A stretch of 36,770 nucleotides of DNA from NCBI RefSeq assembly GCF_030711595.1, contig NZ_JAUJUJ010000021.1, positions 14,986-51,755 on the forward strand, written 5' to 3'. A program made the translations under genes and the position numbers. Below are positions 1 through 7,873 of this stretch, piece by piece; position 1 is the stretch's first letter; every line of letters starts with the position of its first letter. This stretch comes from Stenotrophomonas sp. YIM B06876. GTDB lineage: Bacteria > Pseudomonadota > Gammaproteobacteria > Xanthomonadales > Xanthomonadaceae. The notes under the pieces are model-generated. The model searched no databases. It was not told the origin of the DNA and saw only the letters and a program-made list of their open reading frames with translations.

Positions 1-268
1 CCCGTTCCGAGATCTGCTCCAGGGGATGGGAGAGATCCACGACAGGTATTGCGCCTGTCGAAGGACATAAGAGCACTTTGAACATTGATGGTTCGTGAAG
101 AATTGCTTTGTTATCCGGAAGGATTAAGGAGCGATTCATCCCCTTGAAAACAAGGCAAAAAGTGAATGCGGAGATTGATACGCAATGTTCCACCTCCACC
201 CCTAAAGAACGGCAAATCCTCGTTCCGCCCAGCGCGTCACCACGTCCCGGTGCCGCCAGCCGCCGCGC
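1..268. other. Intergenic stretch downstream of polA, no gene
   Basis: No convincing coding region is seen. Bases 90-200 are visibly richer in A and T than the rest of the window. Two small hairpins occur: a 7-bp stem at 40-46/54-60 and a 5-bp stem with an AAAA loop at 142-155. Neither is followed by a T-run in the direction of polA, so I do not call a terminator. Confidence 0.5.
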
Positions 269-3037
269 TCAGTGCGCCTCGTCCCAGTTGGCGCCCACCC
301 CCGTATCCACCACCAGCGGCACCCGCAGGCTCGCCGCTGCGCTCATCCGCGACACCACTTCGTGGCGCAGCGTGTCGATGAAGTCGACATCGGCCTCGAA
401 CACCAGTTCATCGTGCACCTGCAGCAGCATCAGCGCGCGTTCGCGGTGATCGGCCAGCCAGCCGTCGACGCTGACCATCGCGCGCTTGATGATGTCCGCC
501 GCCGTGCCCTGCATCGGTGCGTTGATCGCGGCGCGCTCGGCACCGGCGCGCAGGCCCTGGTTGCGCGCGTGGATGTCGTTCAGGTACAGCCGGCGGCCGA
601 ACAGGGTTTCCACATAGCCCTGTTCACGTGCCTGGACACGCATGCGCTCCATGAAGTCGCGCACCGCCGGATAGCGGCTGAAATACAGCGACACGTAGTC
701 CTGTGCCTGGCCACGGTCGATGCCCAGGTTCTTGGCCAGACCGAACGCGCTCATGCCGTACATCAGGCCGAAGTTGATCGCCTTGGCGGCGCGGCGCTCG
801 TTCGGCGTCACCTCCTCCAGCCTGCGTCCGAACACTTCGGCCGCGGTGGCGCGGTGCACGTCGGCGCCCTGCTCGAACGCACTGATCAGGCCCGGATCTT
901 CGGACAGGTGGGCCATGATCCGCAGTTCGATCTGCGAGTAGTCGCAGGCCATCAGCTTGCGCCCGGGTGGGGCGACGAAGGCCTTGCGGATGCGGCGGCC
1001 GTCTTCGGTGCGGATCGGGATGTTCTGCAGGTTCGGATCGGACGAGGACAGCCGCCCGGTCGCCGCACCGGACTGGTGATAGCTGGTGTGCACGCGGCCG
1101 GTGTCGGGATTGACCATCTCCGGCAGCTTGTCGGTGTAGGTGCTGCGCAGCTTGGCCAGCCCGCGGTATTCCAGGATCACCCGCGGCAGTTCGTGCTGCT
1201 CGGCGATCGCCTCCAGCGCTTCTTCGTTGGTCGAGGGCTGGCCCTTGGGCGTTTTCACCAGCGCCGGCAGGCCCAGTTCCTCGAACAGCACCGCGCACAG
1301 CTGCTTGGGCGAATCCAGGTTGAAGGTGCGCCCGGCCAGCACGGTGGCCTTCTGCTGCGCGGCGAGCATGCGTGAGGACAGGTCGGCACTTTGCCGGCGC
1401 AGCTCGACCGAATCGATCGCCACGCCATTGGCCTCGATCCGCGCCAGCACCGGCACCAGCGGCATCTCGATCTCGCGGTACACCGTTTCCAGCGACGGCT
1501 CGGCGGCAAGTTTTGCCGACAGCACCCGATGCAGGCGCAGGGTGATGTCGGCATCTTCGGCGGCGTAGCCACCGGCCTCGTCGATCCCGACCTGAGCGAA
1601 AGAGATCTGCTTGGCGCCCTTTCCGGCCACCTCCTCGAACTTGGTGGTGGTGTAGCCCAGATAGCGCTGCGCCAGTGAATCCATGTCGTGGCGGGTGGCG
1701 GTGGAATTGAGCACGAAGCTCTCCAGCATCGTGTCATCGGCATAGCCACGCACGTCGATGCCGTGACGGCGCAGCACATGGATGTCGTACTTGCCGTGCT
1801 GGCCGAGCTTGCGCTTGCCGGCGTCTTCGAACAGCGGCTTCAGGGCCGCCAGCACATCGGCCATCGGCAGCTGTGCCGGGGCGCCGGGATAGGTGTGCCC
1901 GACCGGGATATAGGCCGCCTTGCCGGCTTCCACCGCGACACTGAGGCCGACCAGGTTGGCGCGCATCGCATCCAGGGCATCGGTTTCGGTATCGAAGGCG
2001 AACTCGTCGGCCGCCTGCAGGCGCTGTACCCAGGCCTGCAACTGCTCGGCAGTGAACACGGTTTCGTATTCGCCCTTGGCCGCCAGCGCCGGATCGATCT
2101 CGACGGCCGCTGCGCTGTCGCTGGCCTTGGCGTAACCGGCCGCGGTGCCGCGCAGGCTGACCTTGCTGTCGTCGACCGCCGCCGGCGCCGCAGCGCCGCC
2201 CAGCTCGCGCAGGGCCTGGGTGAACCCGTAGCGGGTGTACAACTCCCGCAGCGTGGGCACGTCCTGGTCGCGCAGCTGCAACTGGCGCGGGCCGCAATCC
2301 AGCGCCACATCGGTCTTGATCGTCACCAGTTCGCGGTTGAGCGGCAACCGCGGCAACGCCGCACGCAGGTTCTCGCCGATCTTGCCCTTCATCGTCGGCG
2401 CCGCGGCAATCACCCCATCCAGCGAGCCGTATTCGCCCAGCCACTTGGCCGCGGTCTTGGGCCCGCACTTGTCGACACCGCGAACGTTGTCCACCGCATC
2501 GCCCATCAACGCCAGGTAATCGACGATCTGCGAAGCCGGCACCCCGAATTTTTCAATCACCGCGGCATCCGAGTCGGCGCGGCTGCCGGTCATGGTGTTG
2601 ACCAGCGCCACGCCCGAGCGCACCAGCTGGGCGAAATCCTTGTCGCCGGTGGAGATGGTCACCTCCAGTCCGTCGGCAGCCCCCTGCAGGGCCAGGGTGC
2701 CGATCACGTCATCGGCCTCCACGCCGGGAATGCGCAGGATGTCGATGCCCAGGGCCTGCACGATGTCGCACATCGGCTGCACCTGCGGGCGCAGATCATC
2801 GGGCATCGACGGCCGGTTGGCCTTGTAGTCGGGATACAGGTCGTCGCGGAAGGTCTTGCCCGGCGCGTCGACCACGAACGCCACGTATTCGGGCTTCTCC
2901 TTCAATGTCGCCCGCAGCATGTTGACCACGCCGAACAGCGCGCCGGTAGGCTCGCCAGCGGCATTGGTCAGGGGCGGCAACGCATGGAAGGCGCGATAAA
3001 GGTAACTTGACCCGTCAATCAGGACTAATCTGCTCAT
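269..3037 (-). CDS. polA: DNA polymerase I
   Basis: Pol I fills gaps and removes RNA primers in replication and excision repair. The 922-residue protein has the three expected parts. The 5'-3' exonuclease (about 1-290) shows the acidic signature near 104-139 (EADD, GDKDF) and the helix-hairpin-helix at 177-200. The 3'-5' exonuclease (about 320-520) keeps the DTE motif with D349 and E351, so proofreading should be active. The polymerase domain has motif A with D699 (DYSQIELR), motif B (RRAAKAINFGLMYG) and motif C (HDE, 875-877). The length is typical of the family and no defect is visible. No Shine-Dalgarno precedes the ATG; instead TAGAAT ends 6 bases before it, suggesting a leaderless mRNA. 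It is divergent from the lipoprotein gene at 3123. Confidence 0.98.
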   Translation of the reverse strand: MSRLVLIDGSSYLYRAFHALPPLTNAAGEPTGALFGVVNMLRATLKEKPEYVAFVVDAPGKTFRDDLYPDYKANRPSMPDDLRPQVQPMCDIVQALGIDILRIPGVEADDVIGTLALQGAADGLEVTISTGDKDFAQLVRSGVALVNTMTGSRADSDAAVIEKFGVPASQIVDYLALMGDAVDNVRGVDKCGPKTAAKWLGEYGSLDGVIAAAPTMKGKIGENLRAALPRLPLNRELVTIKTDVALDCGPRQLQLRDQDVPTLRELYTRYGFTQALRELGGAAAPAAVDDSKVSLRGTAAGYAKASDSAAAVEIDPALAAKGEYETVFTAEQLQAWVQRLQAADEFAFDTETDALDAMRANLVGLSVAVEAGKAAYIPVGHTYPGAPAQLPMADVLAALKPLFEDAGKRKLGQHGKYDIHVLRRHGIDVRGYADDTMLESFVLNSTATRHDMDSLAQRYLGYTTTKFEEVAGKGAKQISFAQVGIDEAGGYAAEDADITLRLHRVLSAKLAAEPSLETVYREIEMPLVPVLARIEANGVAIDSVELRRQSADLSSRMLAAQQKATVLAGRTFNLDSPKQLCAVLFEELGLPALVKTPKGQPSTNEEALEAIAEQHELPRVILEYRGLAKLRSTYTDKLPEMVNPDTGRVHTSYHQSGAATGRLSSSDPNLQNIPIRTEDGRRIRKAFVAPPGRKLMACDYSQIELRIMAHLSEDPGLISAFEQGADVHRATAAEVFGRRLEEVTPNERRAAKAINFGLMYGMSAFGLAKNLGIDRGQAQDYVSLYFSRYPAVRDFMERMRVQAREQGYVETLFGRRLYLNDIHARNQGLRAGAERAAINAPMQGTAADIIKRAMVSVDGWLADHRERALMLLQVHDELVFEADVDFIDTLRHEVVSRMSAAASLRVPLVVDTGVGANWDEAH

Positions 3038-3043
3038 AGCGTG

Positions 3044-3049
3044 ATTCTA
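3044..3049 (-). promoter_or_regulatory. Putative -10 element of polA (leaderless)
   Basis: Read on the minus strand this is TAGAAT, five of six matches to TATAAT, separated from the polA ATG by exactly 6 bases. A transcript starting at the usual distance would begin at the ATG itself. No good -35 hexamer is seen. Confidence 0.45.
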
Positions 3050-3122
3050 CGCGGCCGGTCCGCACCTGGTCCCGGCGCGCGGCGCATAATCAAGCCGGTA
3101 TTCCCCTCGCATGGAGCCCTTC

Positions 3123-3407
3123 ATGAAAAACCTGCTGCTGTTTTCCCTGCTGGCACTGGCCGGCTGCGCCAGCACCGGCGGTACGGGTGAGGCCCCGGTG
3201 GACGTCCGCGGCGCCGACGTTGCCAGGCGCGTCCAGGACAATGGCGACACCATCGAGGAATACCGCATCAGCGGCCAGTTGCGGATGGTCAAGGTGACCC
3301 CGGCCCGCGGCGCGCCGTATTACATCTACGACCGCAACGGCGATGGCCGCATGGACAGCGACAAGGACGGCGTCTCGCCGGTGTACTGGAAGCTGTACAG
3401 CTGGTAA
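3123..3407 (+). CDS. Small lipoprotein, DUF2782-like
   Basis: A 94-residue protein with a lipoprotein signal peptide (MKNLLLFSLLALAGC; lipobox LAGC), so it is probably anchored to the outer or inner membrane. The rest contains the RVQDNGDTIEEYR and VKVTPARGAPYYIYDRNGDGR segments that resemble the DUF2782 family, commonly found beside polA in gammaproteobacteria. Its function is unknown. The start at 3123 is preferred over an in-frame ATG at 3111 because GGAG at 3113-3116 is well spaced for it and the signal peptide then has the normal length. It is divergent from polA. Confidence 0.8.
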   Translation: MKNLLLFSLLALAGCASTGGTGEAPVDVRGADVARRVQDNGDTIEEYRISGQLRMVKVTPARGAPYYIYDRNGDGRMDSDKDGVSPVYWKLYSW

Positions 3408-3483
3408 TCGCGGCGACCGCCACGGCCAGATTGGAACGGCAATTGCATTGAAGATGGCACTTTCCATCTCCAGCTTACGTTCC

Positions 3484-3756
3484 ATGAATTCGACCGAGCG
3501 CCGTCAGCCCCCGGAACCCGTGCAGTTGCGCGACGGGTTCACTCCGGAACAACAACAGTCCGTGGAGACGCTGGAACATTTCGGCTGGCAGTTGCGGTTC
3601 GTGCGACGGCCGCTGTTCCGTGATCCGGTGCCGGTGCTGTTCGACCGCGGCGACAGCCGCTACGTGGTGCTGCGTGCCGATGGCAGCCTGGACGAATCGC
3701 AGACGCTGCCGCTGCGCGCGCCGCGCAGCAGCGTCGTCAACTGGCGTCGGGCATAA
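3484..3756 (+). CDS. Conserved hypothetical protein (90 aa)
   Basis: A small soluble protein without signal peptide or membrane segment. The central part (LEHFGWQLRFVRRPLFRDPVPVLFD) looks like a small proteobacterial hypothetical family that I recall only by its pattern; no function is known to me. Codon use is high-GC and similar to neighbours, which supports it being real. Starts at 3454 or 3484 are possible and neither has a strong Shine-Dalgarno; 3484 is chosen because the residues before it look unrelated to the conserved part. It lies 76 bases after the lipoprotein gene and could be cotranscribed with it. Confidence 0.6.
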   Translation: MNSTERRQPPEPVQLRDGFTPEQQQSVETLEHFGWQLRFVRRPLFRDPVPVLFDRGDSRYVVLRADGSLDESQTLPLRAPRSSVVNWRRA

Positions 3757-3937
3757 AACCGTACGCCGCTGCCGTGGGGCGCGAAGCCACGCCCGCATGC
3801 GGGCAGCACGTGTCACGCTGCGACGGATTTTGCCGTGTCGCGTCAACCGCCGTCGCTTTATTGAAATCCCGGGACCCGCCCGTGGCACCTGCCGGACCGC
3901 GCCACCGGCGCGATTTCCCGCATCGGACCTGAATGAT

Positions 3938-4387
3938 TCAGCGGATGACCAGCACCGGCAGTTTGGTGCGCACCAGCACCTCGGTCGTCTGGCTGCCCAG
4001 CAACACCCGGGTGACGCCGCGGCGGCCGTGGGAGGTCATCACGATCAGATCGCAGCCACAGGTTTCGGCAGTTTCGATGATGCCGTCGGCGGCGTAGCGG
4101 TCGAGCACATGATGCGAGACCACGTTGGCGATACCGCTCGCGCGGGCAACGTCGACCGCCGGCTGCAGGATCTTCTGCGCGGCATCTTCGCGGTCTTTCT
4201 TGTATTCCGGACTGGTCTCGTAACCGACGCTCCAGCCCATCGCGTCATACATCCCCACCGCCCACGGCTCGGAAACGGTGACGATATCGACGGCGGCACC
4301 GAGCTGCGCTGCCAGCTCCAGACCTTTGTCCAGCCCCCTGGCGGAGAGGTCGGACCCATCGGTGGCAATCAGAATGCGCTTGTACAT
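3938..4387 (-). CDS. Universal stress protein, UspA family
   Basis: A single-domain Usp of 149 residues, the usual length. It starts with the family pattern YKRILIATDGSDLS and ends with the nucleotide-binding signature MTSHGRRGVTRVLLGS followed by VLVRTKLPVLVIR, so it belongs to the ATP-binding type. Usp proteins help survival under starvation, low oxygen and other stress; the partner is unknown. AGGAG lies 7 bases before the ATG. An FNR/Anr-type box is 67 bases upstream, which suggests induction when oxygen falls. It stands alone between a small hypothetical gene and uvrD. Confidence 0.93.
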   Translation of the reverse strand: MYKRILIATDGSDLSARGLDKGLELAAQLGAAVDIVTVSEPWAVGMYDAMGWSVGYETSPEYKKDREDAAQKILQPAVDVARASGIANVVSHHVLDRYAADGIIETAETCGCDLIVMTSHGRRGVTRVLLGSQTTEVLVRTKLPVLVIR

Positions 4388-4454
4388 GGCCTAGCTCCTG
4401 GCTGTCCGCGATTGCGGGTCGCCACCATGACACACCGGGCGTGCAGGCCGGGCA

Positions 4455-4468
4455 TTGACCTGGATCAA
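4455..4468 (-). promoter_or_regulatory. FNR/Anr-type binding site before the usp gene
   Basis: The 14 bases TTGACCTGGATCAA match the FNR-family consensus TTGAT-N4-ATCAA in nine of ten defined positions. The centre is about 74 bases before the usp start. If the site sits at -41.5, transcription would start near 4420, and a weak -10 (TGTCAT on the minus strand, 4427-4432) is in place. Low-oxygen control of usp genes by Anr is known in pseudomonads. Confidence 0.65.
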
Positions 4469-4517
4469 TCCCGGCGGCGATGACGCACCCGGCAACGGCA
4501 GTTGCTGGGCGCCCGGA

Positions 4518-6710
4518 TCACAGCGGCTGCAGGTTGGCGTAGGCCATCACCAGCCATTTGATGCCGGCGTCGACGAATTCCACCTGCACCCGGGCGTGGC
4601 CACCGCTGCCCTCGTAGTCGGTGACCATGCCTTCGCCGAACTTGGGATGGCTGACCATCGTGCCGAGCCGGAGTGGCGGGGCTTCCAGCGCGGCGTGGCC
4701 GGGATTGCGCGAGGCGCCCAGCGCAGCCGGGCGCGAGACCTGCACCTTGGGCCGCACCTCGTTGAGCAGTTCACGCGGGATCTCGCGCAGGAACCGCGAG
4801 GGCACGTTGTAGTTGTCCTGGCCGTGGATGCGCCGCGACTCGGCATAGCTGAGCACCAGTTTCTGCCGCGCGCGGGTGATGCCGACGTAGGCCAGGCGGC
4901 GCTCTTCTTCCAGCCGCCCGCTTTCCTCCAGCGACCGCGCACTCGGGAACAGGCCATCTTCCATGCCGGCCAGAAACACCAGCGGGAACTCCAAGCCCTT
5001 GGCCGAATGCAGCGTCATCAGCTGCACGCCCTGCTCGTCCGCCTGGGCCTGGCCTTCGCCGGCTTCCAGCGAGGCGTAGGCGAGGAAGGCCACCAGCTCG
5101 CTCATCTCTTCGCCGACTTCGGCGATGTCGTCTTCGCGACGGGTGAAACGCGAGGCCACCGATACCAGTTCGTCGAGGTTGTCGGTACGTGATTCGGAAT
5201 CCAGCGCGTTGCGGCTTTCCTTGGACCAGTGCTCGCGCAGTGCCGAGCGCAGCAGCACATGGTCGATACGCTCGGCCAGATCCATCTGTCCGGTCTCGGC
5301 CGTGAGCTGGCCGATCAGGCTCAGGAATCCGGCCAATGCATTGCGCGCGCGCGCGGCCAGCGCGTTGCCCTGGGTCACCAGCATGGTGGCTTCCCACAAC
5401 GACAGCGACTGCTCGCGCGCCACCCGGCGCACTTCGTCCAGCGTGCGCTCGCCAATGCCGCGCGTGGGCGTGTTGACCGCGCGCTCGAAGGCTGCGTCAT
5501 CGTTGCGGTTGGTCATCAGCCGCAGGTAGGCCAGCGCATCCTTGATCTCGGCGCGCTCGAAGAAGCGCATGCCGCCATAGACGCGGTAGGGCAGCTGCGC
5601 GGACAGCAGCGCCTCTTCGAACGCACGCGACTGCGCGTTGCTGCGGTAAAGCACGGCGACATCGCCATAGCTGCCGCCATCGCGCACCCATTGCCGCGCG
5701 CGCTCGGCCAGGTAGCGCGCCTCGTCCATCTCGTTGTAGGCCGCGTACAGGTCGATCGGATCGCCGTCGCCGCTGTCGGTCCACAATTCCTTGCCGATGC
5801 GCCCCGGGTTGTGCGCGATCACCGCGTTGGCCGCGCCGAGGATATTGGCGCTGGAACGGTAGTTCTGCTCCAGGCGGATGGTCTGCGCGCCCGGAAAATC
5901 CTTGAGGAAGCGCTGCACGTTCTCGACCTTGGCGCCACGCCAGCCGTAGATCGCCTGATCGTCGTCACCGACCACGAACACATGGCCCGAATCGCCGGCG
6001 AGCACGCGCACGAACGCGTACTGGATGGCGTTGGTGTCCTGGAACTCGTCCACCAGGATCTCGCGGAAACGGGCGCGGTAATGCGCCAGCAGCGCCGGGT
6101 TGTCGCGCAGCAGTTCATGCGCACGCAGCAGCAGCTCGGCGAAGTCGACCAGGCCTGCCCGGTCACAACGCTCCTGGTAGGCGGTATAGGCCTGGCGCAA
6201 CGTCTCGGTCCAGGCATCGTGCGGTTCGGGCTGGATATGTTGCGGGCGGCGGCCCTCGTCTTTTTGCTGGTTGATCCACCACGCGATCTGCTTGGGCGGA
6301 TATTTGCCGTCGTCCAGTTCCAGCTGCTGCACCACGCGCTTGACCAGACGCAGCTGGTCATCCGAATCCAGCACCTGGAAGCTTTCCGGCAGTTTCGCGT
6401 CGTGCCAGTGCAGCCGTAGCAGCCGGTGGGCCAGGCCGTGGAAGGTGCCGATCCACATGCCGCGACTGCCGTGGTGCAGTTGCAGGTCGATGCGGTGGCG
6501 CATTTCGCCGGCGGCCTTGTTGGTGAAGGTCACCGCAAAAATGCCGTGCGTCGGCACGCCCACGACTTCGTTGAGCCAGGCGATGCGGTGGATCAGTACA
6601 CGGGTCTTGCCGGAACCGGCGCCCGCGAGGATCAGGTGATGACCGGGAGGCGCAGAAACCGCCTCGCGCTGGGCCGGGTTCAGCCCGTCGAGCAGGTGGG
6701 AAACATCCAT
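4518..6710 (-). CDS. uvrD: DNA helicase II (UvrD)
   Basis: A superfamily 1A 3'-5' helicase of 730 residues used in nucleotide excision repair and mismatch repair. Visible motifs are Walker A AGAGSGKT (29-36), the DEFQDT box (221-226), GDDDQAIYGWRGA, YGGMRFFERAEIKDALAYLR, LMTLHSAKGLEFPLVF and the VGITRARQKL motif VI. The C-terminal tail (GTMVSHPKFGEGMV onward) is the Tudor-like extension seen in UvrD rather than Rep. The domain order and length are normal. There is no Shine-Dalgarno; a TAAAAT hexamer sits 6 bases before the ATG. The first dozen codons are also present as a relic copy at 7773-7810. Confidence 0.97.
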   Translation of the reverse strand: MDVSHLLDGLNPAQREAVSAPPGHHLILAGAGSGKTRVLIHRIAWLNEVVGVPTHGIFAVTFTNKAAGEMRHRIDLQLHHGSRGMWIGTFHGLAHRLLRLHWHDAKLPESFQVLDSDDQLRLVKRVVQQLELDDGKYPPKQIAWWINQQKDEGRRPQHIQPEPHDAWTETLRQAYTAYQERCDRAGLVDFAELLLRAHELLRDNPALLAHYRARFREILVDEFQDTNAIQYAFVRVLAGDSGHVFVVGDDDQAIYGWRGAKVENVQRFLKDFPGAQTIRLEQNYRSSANILGAANAVIAHNPGRIGKELWTDSGDGDPIDLYAAYNEMDEARYLAERARQWVRDGGSYGDVAVLYRSNAQSRAFEEALLSAQLPYRVYGGMRFFERAEIKDALAYLRLMTNRNDDAAFERAVNTPTRGIGERTLDEVRRVAREQSLSLWEATMLVTQGNALAARARNALAGFLSLIGQLTAETGQMDLAERIDHVLLRSALREHWSKESRNALDSESRTDNLDELVSVASRFTRREDDIAEVGEEMSELVAFLAYASLEAGEGQAQADEQGVQLMTLHSAKGLEFPLVFLAGMEDGLFPSARSLEESGRLEEERRLAYVGITRARQKLVLSYAESRRIHGQDNYNVPSRFLREIPRELLNEVRPKVQVSRPAALGASRNPGHAALEAPPLRLGTMVSHPKFGEGMVTDYEGSGGHARVQVEFVDAGIKWLVMAYANLQPL
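6671..6708 (-). repeat. 38-bp direct repeat, copy A (start of uvrD)
   Basis: This stretch covers the G of the uvrD start codon and about twelve codons after it. It is identical over 38 bases to 7773-7810, with weaker similarity continuing to about 6726 in the 5' flanking region. Confidence 0.9.
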
Positions 6711-6716
6711 GCGGCT

Positions 6717-6722
6717 ATTTTA
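6717..6722 (-). promoter_or_regulatory. Putative -10 element of uvrD (leaderless)
   Basis: On the minus strand this reads TAAAAT, five of six to consensus, 6 bases before the uvrD ATG, with no Shine-Dalgarno between. The -35 region is poor. Confidence 0.4.
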
Positions 6723-6905
6723 CGCCAGTAGTACTAAAGCATGGCCGCAGGCGTGGCTCAGCTCACTGCGGTATCTCGCAAGTGCGGATGCAATCGCATG
6801 ACAACCCCCACCACACTTTGACACTGGCCTGTAAAGCAGGTTTAGTGATACGGCAGACCACATCAGTCAATCGAGCTGCGCCAACCGCCACTTCAGGACG
6901 AAGAT

Positions 6906-7397
6906 ATGAATAGCATGACCCGCGCGCTGTTGTTCTCTCTTGCTTCACTGATGTTTTCAGGCCAGGCGGTAGCTGGCTCCAGTGCGGAACCCGCACAGGA
7001 TGTGGATGCCCTCCAGGTACTGGTAACGCTCGACGCGCGAGGCAAGGTGAGCCGCATTGACCTTGCTGACCGCATGTCCCCCGCACTGACCCGCGTGCTG
7101 CGCCAGGACATCGAGCAGATTGTCAGCAGCCCGGCGTTTAATGCGACCGGCTCGCTTACCGGCCGCCAGTTCGTGGCCAACATGGCATCCACGGTGACCC
7201 CGCTCGCCGACGGCAATTATTCGGTGGATTTCACCATGGTTTCCTCACAGCCGCTGTCGCACGGTACTTGGGTCTGGCAGCGCAGCAGTGCTGACAACCC
7301 GATCCGGCGTGATTACCTGCGACTTTCCAACCCTTCACTCCAGCTCGAAGCTCGTTTGCCGAAGGCTCCGGTGATGCTCGATGGATCCGCGCCATAA
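6906..7397 (+). CDS. Secreted hypothetical protein (163 aa)
   Basis: The product starts with a clear signal peptide (MTRALLFSLASLMFSGQAVAG, cleavage near AVA-GSS), so it should be periplasmic or secreted. The segment LQVLVTLDARGKVSRIDLADRMSPAL resembles the C-terminal domain of TonB-like proteins, where an output strand is followed by GxV and a short helix, but the similarity is weak. I do not recognise a named family. ATG at 6906 and 6915 are both possible; GGA at 6896-6898 favours 6906. Base composition is slightly lower in GC than the neighbours, and it is the only plus-strand gene between uvrD and the L28-L33 block, in a region that also carries a uvrD relic. Confidence 0.7.
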   Translation: MNSMTRALLFSLASLMFSGQAVAGSSAEPAQDVDALQVLVTLDARGKVSRIDLADRMSPALTRVLRQDIEQIVSSPAFNATGSLTGRQFVANMASTVTPLADGNYSVDFTMVSSQPLSHGTWVWQRSSADNPIRRDYLRLSNPSLQLEARLPKAPVMLDGSAP

Positions 7398-7432
7398 AAT
7401 TCCGGCGGTTACGCCGGGCGGTAAGCCGCAGG

Positions 7433-7467
7433 ATCCAACAAGGGCTCCTTCGAGGCCCTTGTTGGAT
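7433..7467 (+). terminator. Perfect 13-bp hairpin after the secreted-protein gene
   Basis: ATCCAACAAGGGC (7433-7445) is exactly complementary to 7455-7467, with a 9-base loop. Only TT follows, so this is a weak intrinsic terminator at best, but its position 36 bases after the stop codon of the 6906-7397 gene fits transcript-end formation or 3' protection. Confidence 0.5.
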
Positions 7468-7772
7468 TTCCCGAGACGCCCGCCGACTCTCGGGATTGCC
7501 AAAGAGTGCCACCCCCGCTACCGCTGAATCACACAGAGAGAGCGCTGTGTGGCCGCGTGCACTTGGCCCTTCAGACTGACCTCATAGCCATATCAGCCGC
7601 CGGCAATGGCTTGGCCGGCGAGCTGGTTTGCCTGCTGTCGCAGTTCGGGGGTGACGATGGTTCGTAGTGATTGTGCATGCGCAGGTTGCCAATCACATGG
7701 ATGGTGTCATGTTCCATGCCATTGCCAGATCGGAGACGGCCAATGGCATCGACATTCAACCCGCGTCCCTGC

Positions 7773-7810
7773 GGGCCGGGTTCAGCCCGTCGAGCAGGTG
7801 GGAAACATCC
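7773..7810 (-). repeat. 38-bp direct repeat, copy B (uvrD 5' relic)
   Basis: The 38 bases are identical to 6671-6708 and in the same orientation. The uvrD ATG has become AGG here and the frame runs into TGA soon after the match ends, so it cannot make UvrD. Similarity continues at about 11 of 18 bases into the region matching the uvrD promoter, where TAAAAT corresponds to TGAAAT. Confidence 0.85.
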
Positions 7811-7873
7811 CTGGGCACATTTCACGGGAAAGCCACCGCCCAGATGGCCGGGTGCAACCGGCCACCGCCGGCG

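Larger units (their letters stand above)
7398..7873. other. 476-base gap with hairpin and uvrD relic
   Basis: No convincing gene. It holds a long perfect hairpin just after the secreted-protein gene, about 300 bases of unassigned sequence, and the relic copy of the uvrD 5' end at 7773-7810. The minus-strand frame 7571-7825 is open but has no start signals or recognisable domain. Confidence 0.6.

Noticed and set aside
40..60. 7-bp hairpin downstream of polA
   Set aside because: No T-run in the polA direction and 200 bases away from the stop codon.
3791..3804. 14-base perfect palindrome GCCCGCATGCGGGC
   Set aside because: Short, GC-rich and central to a gene-free gap without nearby promoter or T-run; may be chance.
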